DNA from: [Clostridium] saccharolyticum WM1 | GTDB taxonomy: Bacteria > Bacillota > Clostridia > Lachnospirales > Lachnospiraceae | Assembly (NCBI RefSeq): GCF_000144625.1 | Contig: NC_014376.1 | Coordinates: forward strand, 496,001 to 560,000 | DNA length: 64,000 nucleotides | Direction: 5' to 3' | Shown here: positions 25,126-33,619 of the stretch, piece by piece | Layout of the letters: each line of letters begins with the position of its first letter | How positions within the stretch are numbered: the stretch's first letter is position 1 | Translations under genes and position numbers: made by a program | The notes under the pieces: model-generated | Seen by the model: only the letters and a program-made list of their open reading frames with translations | Told to the model about the DNA's origin: nothing | Databases searched by the model: none

Positions 25126-25950
25126 ATGCTTACGATCGGATGCCATCTGTCTTCCTCAAAAGGCTATTATGCCATGGGAAAGGAGGCAGTGAAGATAAAA
25201 GCCAACACCTTTCAGTTTTTTACAAGAAATCCCAGGGGGACCAGGGCAAAGGCCATGAACCCTGAAGATGTCAACCGATATCTGGACTTTGCACGGGAAC
25301 ATGGGATAGACCAGATTCTGGCCCATGCGCCCTACACTTTCAATGCCTGCTCCCCCAATGAAGGCTTAAGGGCCCTTACCGCAGAAACCATGAAGGACGA
25401 TTTGGAACGGATGGAATACACTCCCGGAAACTGTTATAATTTTCACCCGGGAAGCCATGTGGGGCAGGGAACGGAAGCAGGGATCCGTTTTATTTCGGAT
25501 ATGCTGAATCAGATCCTGACACCGGAACACCGTACCACAGTGCTTTTAGAAACCATGTCCGGCAAGGGCAGCGAAATAGGACGGGAATTTGAAGAGTTAC
25601 GGGAGATCCTGGACCGGGTAGTACTAAAGGACCATATGGGAGTCTGCCTGGATACGTGCCATGTATGGGATGCAGGCTATGATATTGCCGGTGATCTGGA
25701 CGGAGTTTTAAACCGGTTTGACCGGATCATCGGACTGGACAAATTAAAGGCCATCCATTTCAATGACAGTCAGAATCCCCTGGGAGCCCGCAAGGACCGC
25801 CACGCAAAGATCGGAGAAGGCTTTATCGGATTTGAGGCTCTGAAGAGGCTGACGGTTCACCCGGCTTTAAAGAGCCTTCCCTTTTATTTGGAGACGCCCA
25901 ATGATCTTTCGGGGTATGCCAAAGAAATTGCCATGCTGCGTGCTATATAA
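25126..25950 (+). CDS. nfo: Endonuclease IV (AP endonuclease)
   Basis: This enzyme cuts the DNA backbone 5' of abasic sites in base excision repair. The 274-residue protein has the TIM-barrel metal-site motifs of the family: [15 protein letters not shown] at the N-terminus, [11 protein letters not shown], the [14 protein letters not shown] signature, and [20 protein letters not shown], ending with GFIGFEAL and LETPND. Three metals are bound by His, Asp and Glu in these blocks. ATG follows ACAGGAGGATTCT. It is only 17 bases after the permease stop, so it may be read from the same message, although the function is unrelated. Confidence 0.94.
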   Translation: MLTIGCHLSSSKGYYAMGKEAVKIKANTFQFFTRNPRGTRAKAMNPEDVNRYLDFAREHGIDQILAHAPYTFNACSPNEGLRALTAETMKDDLERMEYTPGNCYNFHPGSHVGQGTEAGIRFISDMLNQILTPEHRTTVLLETMSGKGSEIGREFEELREILDRVVLKDHMGVCLDTCHVWDAGYDIAGDLDGVLNRFDRIIGLDKLKAIHFNDSQNPLGARKDRHAKIGEGFIGFEALKRLTVHPALKSLPFYLETPNDLSGYAKEIAMLRAI

Positions 25951-26098
25951 ATGAAAAGCGGATAGTATATATTTGGAGGGATCATCAGAGTAAATTTTTG
26001 TGATTCTTTGGCAGTCCACTCATTTACAATTTAATTACATTTTAAGACCAGCGTGGGCGAAGGAGAGAAACAGTATAGCCAACCAGTGAATTGTGTAG

Positions 26099-26104
26099 TA
26101 TAAT
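26099..26104 (+). promoter_or_regulatory. Candidate -10 element of the SPFH operon
   Basis: TATAAT lies 32 bases before the ATG at 26137. The matching -35 at 17 bases (TAGCCA) is poor. The 186-base gap after nfo otherwise shows no strong hairpin. Confidence 0.4.
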
Positions 26105-26136
26105 GGGGAAAATAAATTTGTTGAGGAGGCAGCAGC

Positions 26137-27351
26137 ATGGGAATTGTTAAGGCGCTTACTACCGCAGTAGGAGGCTCACTGGCAGACCAGTGGCTTGAAG
26201 TGATAGAAGCAGGCAGCATGGGTGATCAGACCGTATTTGCCAGCGGAGTGAAGATACGAAAAGGATCCAATACAAAGAGTACGGATTATACCATTTCCGA
26301 TGGTTCTGTCATTCATGTTTACCCCAACCAGTTCATGATTCTGGTGGATGGGGGAAAAGTGGTCGACTACACAGGGGAACCAGGCTATTTTACCGTAAAA
26401 AACTCTTCCCTCCCCTCCCTTTTTAACGGCCAGTTTGATGAGGCCATAAAAGAATCCTTTGACCGGATTCGTTTCGGTGGTCAGACGCCCACTGCCCAAA
26501 AGGTATATTTCATCAACCTGCAGGAGATTAAAGGAATCAAGTTCGGTACTCCCAATCCCATTAATTATTTTGACCAGTTTTATCAAGCGGAATTGTTTTT
26601 ACGGGCTCACGGAACGTATTCCATCAAGGTGACGGACCCTCTGCTGTTCTATGGGGAGGTCATACCGAAAAATGCCTCCCGTGTTGAGGTTGATGATATC
26701 AACGCCCAGTATTTATCAGAATTTTTAGAAGCGCTCCAGTCTTCCATCAGCCAGATGTCCGCCGACGGCATACGGATCTCCTATGTGGCTTCCAAAGGAA
26801 GAGAATTGGGGCAGTATATGGCGGATGTCCTTGACGGCCAATGGAAGGACCAGAGAGGAATGGAAATCCAGTCCGTTGGTATTGCCAGCATTTCCTATGA
26901 TGAAGAGTCAAAGGAATTGATCCATATGCGCAACCAGGGCGCCATGTTAAGCGATCCGGGCATTCGGGAAGGCTATGTGCAGGGATCTGTAGCCAGAGGC
27001 TTAGAAGCGGCGGGTAGCAACTCTAACGGCTCCATGACAGGATTTATGGGCATGGGCATGGGGATGAACACGGCCGGAGGCTTTATGGGAGCAGCTTCAG
27101 GCACTAACATGCAGCAGATGCAGATGAACCGTACCCAGCAGGGAAACCCAGGGGAACAGATGGCAGCAGGGGAAGAACGTAAACCGGAAAGCTCTTTGGA
27201 GACCCCATGGACCTGTACCTGCGGAAGTGTGAATAAGGGAAAATTCTGTCCGGAATGCGGCAGTCCAAAGCCGGCAGGAACCTGGACCTGTGAATGTAAC
27301 ACGGTAAACAATGGCAGATTTTGTTCGGAGTGTGGAAAACCAAGACCATGA
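26137..27351 (+). CDS. SPFH-domain protein with C-terminal zinc ribbons (YdjI-like)
   Basis: This 404-residue protein has an SPFH (band-7-like) domain of the virion-core/YdjI type in residues 1-290: GSLADQWLEVIEAGSMGDQT, NQFMILVDGGKVVDYTGEPG and the LRAHGTYSIKV strand. A Met/Gly/Gln-rich flexible linker follows (GFMGMGMGMN, QQMQMNRTQQ). Two zinc ribbons end the protein: CTCGSVNKGKFCPECG and CECNTVNNGRFCSECG. Proteins of this type assemble at membranes. In Bacillus subtilis the YdjG-YdjH-YdjI group helps bring PspA to the membrane under antimicrobial stress; that is family knowledge. Its stop overlaps the next gene by four bases (ATGA). No pspA is encoded next to it. Start ATG has TTGAGGAGGCAGCAGC upstream. 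Confidence 0.85.
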   Translation: MGIVKALTTAVGGSLADQWLEVIEAGSMGDQTVFASGVKIRKGSNTKSTDYTISDGSVIHVYPNQFMILVDGGKVVDYTGEPGYFTVKNSSLPSLFNGQFDEAIKESFDRIRFGGQTPTAQKVYFINLQEIKGIKFGTPNPINYFDQFYQAELFLRAHGTYSIKVTDPLLFYGEVIPKNASRVEVDDINAQYLSEFLEALQSSISQMSADGIRISYVASKGRELGQYMADVLDGQWKDQRGMEIQSVGIASISYDEESKELIHMRNQGAMLSDPGIREGYVQGSVARGLEAAGSNSNGSMTGFMGMGMGMNTAGGFMGAASGTNMQQMQMNRTQQGNPGEQMAAGEERKPESSLETPWTCTCGSVNKGKFCPECGSPKPAGTWTCECNTVNNGRFCSECGKPRP

Positions 27352-28418
27352 GTGAGATCATAAGTTATAAATGTCCAAATTGCGGGGGGCCCCTAATCTT
27401 TGATCCGAAAAAGCAAAAGTATGCCTGTGAATACTGTTTATCAGAATTTGCCCAGAAGGAAATGGAAGGCGGAGACCCGAAAGAACTTAAAACAGAAAAG
27501 AGTAACAATTTGCCGGAAGGGACGAAGGCAGAAAAAATAGAAGGAGAGCCTGTGCTTTATTCCTGCCCCAGCTGCGGAGCAGAGATCGTTACAGATGAGA
27601 CCACTGCAGCAACCTTCTGCTACTACTGCCATAATCCGGTAATATTATCCGGCAGGCTTTCCGGAGAGTTCCATCCCGATTATGTGATTCCCTTTGCCAT
27701 GGAAAAGAAACAGGCGGCAGAGATCTTTACGCTTTGGATGAAAAAGAAGCGGTTTGTCCCCAAAGCCTTTTACAGTGAGGAGCAGATCCAAAAGATCTCA
27801 GGTGTATATTTTCCCTATATGCTCTATAGCTGCCGGGCAGAGGGAAGCCTGGATGCCAGAGCAGACCGCCTGCGGGTATGGGTGAGCGGGGACCGCCGCT
27901 ATACGGAAACCCAGACCTATGAGGTGCGCAGGGAAGGCTCCATGCCTGTAAAATTTGTGCCCCGCAATGCACTGAAAAAATCCAACCGGGAGCTGGTGGA
28001 AGGGGTGCTGCCCTATGAAACAGAGAAGATGAAGCCATTTTCCATGGGATATCTTTCCGGTTTTGTGGCGGAGAAACGGGATATGGGAGAACGGGAATTT
28101 GCTGAGGATGTTAAGTCTGAGGTGCGTCAGTTTGCCCAGGACTCCCTAAAGAACAGCATTACCTCCTACGATTCTGTGAGAGTCCAGGATCAGACCATCC
28201 GCCTGGAAGACGAAACATGGGAGTATGCCCTTTTGCCTGTCTGGACCCTTACATACCATGACGGAGCAAAGGACCAGATGTATTATTTTACGGTGAACGG
28301 GCAGACCGGAAAGGTATGCGGTAAGCTTCCTGTGGACCGGAATAAACGGATGCTTTTGTTTGTGGAAATATTCCTGCCTGTATTTCTTGCCTTGTTGATT
28401 GTGGGGTATCTGATATGA
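27348..28418 (+). CDS. Zinc-ribbon membrane protein (YdjG-like)
   Basis: This 356-residue protein begins with a zinc ribbon (YKCPNCGGPLIFDPKKQKYA, with a following CEYC pair). It then has a second ribbon at about residues 68-92 (YSCPSCGAEIV with CYYC) and a long cytoplasmic-looking beta-rich region. It ends in one transmembrane helix (FVEIFLPVFLALLIVGYLI). This matches the layout of YdjG of Bacillus subtilis, where it works with an SPFH and a TPM-domain protein. The start is the ATG overlapping the upstream stop (ATGA); an in-frame upstream extension is rejected. The stop also overlaps the next gene by four bases. Function in this organism is inferred from synteny of the three genes. Confidence 0.75.
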   Translation: MSEIISYKCPNCGGPLIFDPKKQKYACEYCLSEFAQKEMEGGDPKELKTEKSNNLPEGTKAEKIEGEPVLYSCPSCGAEIVTDETTAATFCYYCHNPVILSGRLSGEFHPDYVIPFAMEKKQAAEIFTLWMKKKRFVPKAFYSEEQIQKISGVYFPYMLYSCRAEGSLDARADRLRVWVSGDRRYTETQTYEVRREGSMPVKFVPRNALKKSNRELVEGVLPYETEKMKPFSMGYLSGFVAEKRDMGEREFAEDVKSEVRQFAQDSLKNSITSYDSVRVQDQTIRLEDETWEYALLPVWTLTYHDGAKDQMYYFTVNGQTGKVCGKLPVDRNKRMLLFVEIFLPVFLALLIVGYLI

Positions 28419-29326
28419 TGAAAATGAAAAGACTGTTCCTTCCCATAATCCGGGGAGCTGTTTTTCTGTCTGCATTCCTTCTGGTTCTTTCCTTCCTTCC
28501 GGGAGGATTGAAGGCCTTTGCCCAAAAGAATGGTGATCGGGACGCTTCCCGTGAGAAGCGGGTCTATGATGATGCCGGACTTTTTTCTCAAGAGGAAACA
28601 GAAACATTTGAGACTCAGATCCAGGCCATGAGAAAAGAGATGAACATGGATGTGGTGATCCTTACCACAGACCAGGCCGGCGGCAAGAGTGCCGGAGAAT
28701 ATGCGGAAGATTTCTATATCAGGGGTTCCTTTGGTGTTGGCAAGGATTACAACGGAGTCCTGTTCCTCATTGATATGGATAACCGGGAGCTGTATATCCT
28801 TCCCGTGGGGACCATGAACCGGTTTTTAACAGATAAACGTTGGAATTCCATCCTGGATGAGGCCTATGACCAGGTCAGCAGCCAGAAATACGGAGCCTGT
28901 GCACAAAGCTTTCTGGATGGTGTGACAAAATACTACCGGGCAGGTATTCCCGGAGGACAGTACAATTACGATAAAGAGACCGGAAAGGTAAGCGTTTACC
29001 GCAGCATCCGCTGGTATGAGGCAGCCCTGGCAGCCCTGGCAGGGCTCGTGGCCGCCGGTATCGCCTGCGGGGGAGTGACCAGCCGGTATTCGATGAAAAA
29101 GGAAAGAGACTGGGCCAGGAATTCCCTTATGGCCTATCGTGGGGATAGCCAGTTCCGGTATTCAGACCAGACCGATCATCTTGTCAACAAAACTGTAACC
29201 TATGCCATGATACCCCGGAATCAGGGGAACGGGGGCGGAAGCGGCGGAGGCATGTCTTCCGGTGGCAGAAGCACCACCCATACATCCTCTGGAAGAACCA
29301 TGGGAGGCGGAGGAAGGAAGTTTTGA
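28415..29326 (+). CDS. TPM-domain membrane protein (YdjH-like)
   Basis: This 303-residue protein has an N-terminal signal or anchor helix (IIRGAVFLSAFLLVLSFLPG). A TPM domain (TLP18.3/Psb32/MOLO-1 fold) spans about residues 45-185 (VYDDAGLFSQEETETFETQI, then GKDYNGVLFLIDMDNRELYI). A second transmembrane helix lies near residue 205 (YEAALAALAGLVAAGIACGG), and the Gly/Ser-rich tail ends in MGGGGRKF. The tail after the TPM domain is common in bacterial members. It is the last gene of a tightly coupled three-gene operon and is followed by a terminator. It probably exposes the TPM domain outside and contacts the YdjG/YdjI-like partners at the membrane. Confidence 0.85.
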   Translation: MMKMKRLFLPIIRGAVFLSAFLLVLSFLPGGLKAFAQKNGDRDASREKRVYDDAGLFSQEETETFETQIQAMRKEMNMDVVILTTDQAGGKSAGEYAEDFYIRGSFGVGKDYNGVLFLIDMDNRELYILPVGTMNRFLTDKRWNSILDEAYDQVSSQKYGACAQSFLDGVTKYYRAGIPGGQYNYDKETGKVSVYRSIRWYEAALAALAGLVAAGIACGGVTSRYSMKKERDWARNSLMAYRGDSQFRYSDQTDHLVNKTVTYAMIPRNQGNGGGSGGGMSSGGRSTTHTSSGRTMGGGGRKF

Positions 29327-29351
29327 TCAAATGTTTTCTCATGGAAATAAT

Positions 29352-29395
29352 ATAAACCTGCTGACAAAACCCAAGGGATTTGCCGGCAGGTTTTA
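29352..29395. terminator. Bidirectional terminator
   Basis: AAACCTGC (29354-29361) pairs with GCAGGTTT (29386-29393). Extra TG/CA and CAAA/TTTG pairing lies inside the stem. It ends the Ydj-like operon and the convergent sfsA gene. Confidence 0.75.
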
Positions 29396-29417
29396 TGGTG
29401 TAAAGCCCTTTCCTCAG

Positions 29418-30218
29418 CTATGAAAGATATACCGGGACCTCCCTGTCTATGGAAAGGGAGTCTTCCGTAACCTTGCAGTCATAGGCCAGAATATGGACCC
29501 CGGCTTCTTCTGCTCTTTTTAACGCTTCTCCAAATTCCGGATGGGTTTTTATATTTGGCGTAAATCCATACATTCCCTTCATCTGAATGACAAACAGGAT
29601 GTAAGTCTCGTAACCCTCTTTGCAGGCATTTATAAGCTCCTGGACATGCTTTACGCCCCGCAGCGTAGGTGCATCGGGAAACATGGCAAGGCCGTTTTCT
29701 TCCAGGGTGACTCCCTTAACTTCCATGAATGCAGGGATCACCTTCTGCTGTTCCCCTTTTATTTCCGGAAACACTGTCAAAAAGGCAAGGTCAAACCGTG
29801 ACTGGTCATAGGAAACCTCCCGCCGTAAGCCTTCCATGGTTGGCTTATATGGGAAAGGCTGCTCCCCTGTTTGATGAAAAGGCAGAACCGGATTTTCCCT
29901 TTTGGCTTTCAGCCACTCATAGGCCGCCTGATTAGGGGCCTGGGAATCCATGTTGATGAGGAGAGGACCGCCTTTTTCCCGCCTTTTCCATACACCGATC
30001 AGGGAGTATTCCGTTTTTCTCCCCAGGGCAGCTGCCTCCGGATGATACTGCACCAGTACCTTTACGCCGGGGATGAGAAGCTCTCTGCAGCGCCCTGTAT
30101 TTTTAACGTGGCAGACCACCGTCTCTTCCCTGTTCCCCTCCCTTGTAATCAGGACATGGGCAATAAAACGGTTGGGACGGCTTATAAAGGTTCCTGTCAT
30201 CATGTGTTCGTATTTCAA
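29418..30218 (-). CDS. sfsA: SfsA family protein
   Basis: SfsA proteins were named for sugar-fermentation stimulation and carry a nuclease-like fold. The 266-residue protein has the family blocks FISRPNRFIAHV, CHVKNTGRCRELLIPG, SYDQSRFDLAFL and the PD-(D/E)XK-like FMEVKGVTLE followed by FPDAPTLRGVKHVQEL. The start codon is TTG at 30218, supported by AAAGGAGAAAACTTCA; the next in-frame ATG, at codon 6, would lack a proper site. It is somewhat longer than the usual 230-240 residues because of an insert around residues 75-130. It stands alone, divergent from thrC. Physiological role is not settled in the family. Confidence 0.9.
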   Translation of the reverse strand: MKYEHMMTGTFISRPNRFIAHVLITREGNREETVVCHVKNTGRCRELLIPGVKVLVQYHPEAAALGRKTEYSLIGVWKRREKGGPLLINMDSQAPNQAAYEWLKAKRENPVLPFHQTGEQPFPYKPTMEGLRREVSYDQSRFDLAFLTVFPEIKGEQQKVIPAFMEVKGVTLEENGLAMFPDAPTLRGVKHVQELINACKEGYETYILFVIQMKGMYGFTPNIKTHPEFGEALKRAEEAGVHILAYDCKVTEDSLSIDREVPVYLS

Positions 30219-30358
30219 TGAAGTTTTCTCCTTTCAGAATCCATAGGTGTATCTTACCATAAGAAGAATGAGGTTAAAAGTAAAAATATCTTTTCACTGG
30301 TTTGTCTTTATAGTGAACACACTTGTCCGTTTGATGGAAACTTTTTTGGCCTTTTTTC

Positions 30359-30387
30359 TTGCACCCCGGAGGAAATTGTGCTACAAT
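30359..30387 (+). promoter_or_regulatory. Promoter of thrC
   Basis: TTGCAC (30359-30364), a 17-base spacer and TACAAT (30382-30387) make a strong sigma-A promoter. Transcription would start near 30394, giving a leader of about 155 bases. Confidence 0.8.
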
Positions 30388-30436
30388 GCTGGCAAGGTTT
30401 TTTGATCCAATAAACTGTAACATCATTTATTTATGG

Positions 30437-30516
30437 GAACTTGCAAAGCAGGTTTCAATAAAAGGGCTGTTTTTTCGCCCGTCCATCCGATGATCGAAAG
30501 TGTTCTTTGCTTTCGG
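30437..30516 (+). promoter_or_regulatory. Structured leader of thrC
   Basis: Three hairpins can be drawn: GAACTTGC/GCAGGTTTC (30437-30456, one bulge), GGGC/GCCC (30464-30480, T-rich loop) and CGAAAG/CTTTCG (30495-30515). The rest of the 330-base gap holds the sfsA start region and this promoter. I looked for T-box elements (AGGGTGGNACCGCG) and saw none. Order and wording (hairpin, AGGGC...GCCCGTC, hairpin) are reminiscent of the leader at 18771-18881. Confidence 0.4.
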
Positions 30517-30549
30517 CAGAATATAAGCGCAGGAAAGGAATAACATACC

Positions 30550-32034
30550 ATGGAATTATCCTATCAAAGCACCAGGGGCGGTGAAGCCGGTGTAACGGCT
30601 TCCCAGGCAATCTTAAAGGGACTGGCAGAAGACGGGGGCCTGTTTATGCCGTGTTTTATCCCAAAGCTTGACAAATCCATGAAGGAACTGTCGGCAATGA
30701 CATATCAGGAAACGGCCTATGAGGTCATGAAGCTGTACCTTACGGATTATTCAGAGGGGGAGTTAAAAACCTGCATTGAACGGGCTTATGACAGCAAATT
30801 CGATACAGAGGAGATTGCTCCCTTAGCAAAGGCCGGCGGCTCCTATTATCTGGAATTATATCATGGTAGTACCATTGCATTTAAGGATATGGCTCTTTCC
30901 ATTCTCCCTCATCTCATGACCGTTGCCGCAAAAAAGAATGAGGTAAAAAATAAAATTGTGATCCTCACGGCTACCTCCGGAGATACAGGAAAAGCTGCCA
31001 TGGCAGGCTTTGCCGATGTGGAAGGGACGGAAATCATTGTATTTTACCCAAAGGATGGGGTAAGCCGGGTCCAGGAGCTTCAGATGGTGACCCAGAAGGG
31101 AGAAAACACCCATGTGGCTGCCATTCATGGAAACTTTGACGATGCCCAGACAGGGGTGAAGAAGATTTTCGGTGATAAGGAATTTGCACGTAAACTGGCT
31201 GAAAAGGGCTTTCAGCTTTCCTCTGCCAACTCCATCAACATCGGAAGGCTGGTTCCCCAGGTTGTCTACTATGTCTATGCTTATGCAAAGCTGCTTTCCA
31301 GCGGGGAGATCGCAGATGGAGAAGTGATCAATGTGACCGTACCCACAGGAAACTTCGGGAACATTCTGGCAGCTTACTTAGCAAAACAAATGGGAGTTCC
31401 CATTAAAACCCTGATCTGTGCCTCCAATGAAAATAAAGTTCTTTATGATTTCTTTCAGACCGGAACCTATGACCGGAACCGTGATTTCATACTTACCAGC
31501 TCTCCGTCCATGGATATTCTGATTTCCAGCAACTTAGAGCGCCTGATTTATTTAAGCGCCGGATGTGATGCGGATGCAAATGCCGCTTTCATGAAGGACT
31601 TAAGTGAAAACGGAGCCTATACGGTAACCGATTTTATGAGGGGATTCATGGATGATTTTAAGGGAGGCTTTGCAGGAGAAGAGGAGACCAGGGCAGCCAT
31701 TAAGAAGGTATTTGATGATACGGGATATCTGATGGATCCCCATACAGGTGTGGCCGCCTGTGTGTACGACAGGTACAGGACAAAGACAAAGGATCACACA
31801 AAGAATGTTATCGCTTCCACGGCAAGTCCCTATAAATTCTCAAGAAGCGTTCTGGAAGCCATGGAAGGGAAACAGGAAGAGCCGGATGAATTCCGGGTCA
31901 TTGACCATCTGGCAGAGGTCTCCAGGGTTCCTGTTCCCCAGGCAGTGGAAGAAATCCGCACTGCACCGGTACGCCATAATACGGAATGCGATGTCGATAA
32001 GCTGAAGGAAGCGGTGGAAGGCTTTTTAAGCTAA
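30550..32034 (+). CDS. thrC: Threonine synthase
   Basis: This PLP enzyme converts O-phospho-L-homoserine to L-threonine. The 494-residue protein belongs to the longer class with an N-terminal domain typical of yeast/enterobacterial forms (YQSTRGGEAGVTASQAILKG). PLP-binding Lys112 lies in STIAFKDMALS, the phosphate-binding loop is TATSGDTGKAAMAGF, and SSANSINIGRLVPQVVYYVY is also diagnostic. The gene has its own promoter and a long leader. Its stop overlaps the stop of the convergent MATE gene with no terminator between them, so the two transcripts must overlap. Confidence 0.95.
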   Translation: MELSYQSTRGGEAGVTASQAILKGLAEDGGLFMPCFIPKLDKSMKELSAMTYQETAYEVMKLYLTDYSEGELKTCIERAYDSKFDTEEIAPLAKAGGSYYLELYHGSTIAFKDMALSILPHLMTVAAKKNEVKNKIVILTATSGDTGKAAMAGFADVEGTEIIVFYPKDGVSRVQELQMVTQKGENTHVAAIHGNFDDAQTGVKKIFGDKEFARKLAEKGFQLSSANSINIGRLVPQVVYYVYAYAKLLSSGEIADGEVINVTVPTGNFGNILAAYLAKQMGVPIKTLICASNENKVLYDFFQTGTYDRNRDFILTSSPSMDILISSNLERLIYLSAGCDADANAAFMKDLSENGAYTVTDFMRGFMDDFKGGFAGEEETRAAIKKVFDDTGYLMDPHTGVAACVYDRYRTKTKDHTKNVIASTASPYKFSRSVLEAMEGKQEEPDEFRVIDHLAEVSRVPVPQAVEEIRTAPVRHNTECDVDKLKEAVEGFLS

Positions 32035-33440
32035 CGGAGGTTTCTGTTGGCGTACTGGCACCATTTTCCGCTTAGGACACGGGTGGAGAAGAAAATTGCC
32101 CGCACCAGCCAGTCAATGGTCATGGCGATCCAGATTCCCATTAGGCCCAGGCCGAAATACAGACTCAGTACGTAGGCCAGGACGATCCGGCAGATCCACA
32201 TGGAGCAGATGGATACTGTCATGGTGAAACGGACGTCGTTGGCAGCGCGCAGGCCGTTGGTAAGGCAAAAGGACAATGGATGGAACATCATGCAGCAGAT
32301 GCTGTGGTAAAGCATGAGTTTAACGGCCAGGGCACTTGTTTCCCCGGATAAATGAAACAGGCCGGATATTGGTTTTAAAAATGGTATGATGGAAAGGTTT
32401 AATACAAGCAGCCAGATATATGCTGTTTTTAAAAGCTTCCCCATATATCTTCGGGCCTGTTTCAGTTCTCCGGCCCCGATGCATTGTCCCACCACGGTAA
32501 CCAGGGCAATTCCTATGGCGTTGGCCGGAATGGTCTCCAGGCCGCAGATGGTACTGGCTACCGCATTTGCTGCAATGGCCATGGTGCCGAAGCTGGCGGT
32601 CAGGCTGGACAGCAAAAGCTTTCCAAGCTGGAAAATGCTGTTTTCCAGACCGTTTGGCACACCGATATAGAGGATCTGGCGCAGCATGGCCTTGTCAACC
32701 CGAAGACGGAATTCAACAGGGAAATAGCTCTGCTTCCGGAGAAGGACCACCATGACCACTGCAGATAAAATCCTGGAGAATAAGGTGGAAAGTCCGGCGC
32801 CTGCCACACCCATGCGTAGCCCGTAGATCAGCAGGGCGTTTCCTGCGATATTGCAGAGATTGGCAGCCAGAGAGACCTGCATGGAGACCTTGGAGTTTCC
32901 GGAGGTCCTGAAAAGAGCTGCACTGCTGTTGTAAAATGCCAGAAACGGGTAGGATAGGGAGGATATGTAGAAATAAGTCCGCCCGTTATTCATAACTTCC
33001 GGACTGATATTTCCATAAATGAGCCTTAAAAGCTGCTGGTTAAAAAGAAGGGTCACAGCCATAAGGAAAATAGAAAGGCCCCCAATGGCCAGGAATAACT
33101 GGCCTGAGGCCCTGGCAACACTTTTCTCATCCCTTCTGCCCATGTACTGGGCGGTCACCACGGAGCCTCCGGCGGCCATTGCCCCGAACAAGCCGATGAG
33201 CAGGACGTTAATAGTATCCACGATGGATATGCCTGATACGGCTTCTTCCCCGCAGGAGGCCACCATAATGGTATCAGCCATTCCCATAAAAACCGCCAGT
33301 ATCTGTTCAACCACCAGGGGAAAAATCAACTGGCGAAGCTGCTTGCCGGAAAACATTTCCGGCGTTTCCTGATGTTCCTTCATTTCTGTGGTTTCAGAGC
33401 TCAGGCGTTGGAAAATGCCCTCTCTCATCTTTCGTATCAT
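32031..33440 (-). CDS. MATE-family multidrug/cation antiporter
   Basis: This is a 469-residue inner-membrane transporter with twelve hydrophobic helices. It shows the MATE layout of two homologous six-helix halves: QLIFPLVVEQILAVFMGMAD with TVNVLLIGLFGAMAAGGSVV-like segments early, and a second half from about residue 250 (GVPNGLENSIFQLGKLLLSS). Such proteins export drugs or metabolites using Na+ or H+ gradients. The start is ATG 33440, as TAGGAGATTTTTT precedes it; a 16-codon extension upstream is rejected. The substrate cannot be predicted. It runs tail to tail into thrC. Confidence 0.9.
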   Translation of the reverse strand: MIRKMREGIFQRLSSETTEMKEHQETPEMFSGKQLRQLIFPLVVEQILAVFMGMADTIMVASCGEEAVSGISIVDTINVLLIGLFGAMAAGGSVVTAQYMGRRDEKSVARASGQLFLAIGGLSIFLMAVTLLFNQQLLRLIYGNISPEVMNNGRTYFYISSLSYPFLAFYNSSAALFRTSGNSKVSMQVSLAANLCNIAGNALLIYGLRMGVAGAGLSTLFSRILSAVVMVVLLRKQSYFPVEFRLRVDKAMLRQILYIGVPNGLENSIFQLGKLLLSSLTASFGTMAIAANAVASTICGLETIPANAIGIALVTVVGQCIGAGELKQARRYMGKLLKTAYIWLLVLNLSIIPFLKPISGLFHLSGETSALAVKLMLYHSICCMMFHPLSFCLTNGLRAANDVRFTMTVSICSMWICRIVLAYVLSLYFGLGLMGIWIAMTIDWLVRAIFFSTRVLSGKWCQYANRNLR

Positions 33441-33548
33441 AAAAAATCTCCTATCATGTATTTGTAACTTAGATCCATTATAAAGCAAAGTACGGATGAA
33501 AGCAAAATGTAACTTCGTTATAAAAATGACAATCTGGAAAAATTATTC

Positions 33549-33577
33549 TTTCCAAATAGGGTAAGATGGTATATAAT
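33549..33577 (+). promoter_or_regulatory. Promoter of fba
   Basis: TTTCCA (33549-33554) and TATAAT (33572-33577) are separated by 17 bases. ATG 33620 has ATGGAGGTTTGCGAT upstream. Confidence 0.65.
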
Positions 33578-33619
33578 AAAAAAGATATAAGAGAAAAAAT
33601 TATAATGGAGGTTTGCGAT

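Noticed and set aside
30394..30549. T-box or threonine attenuator in the thrC leader
   Set aside because: No AGGGTGGNACCGCG sequence, no run of threonine codons in a leader peptide and no terminator with T-tract were found.
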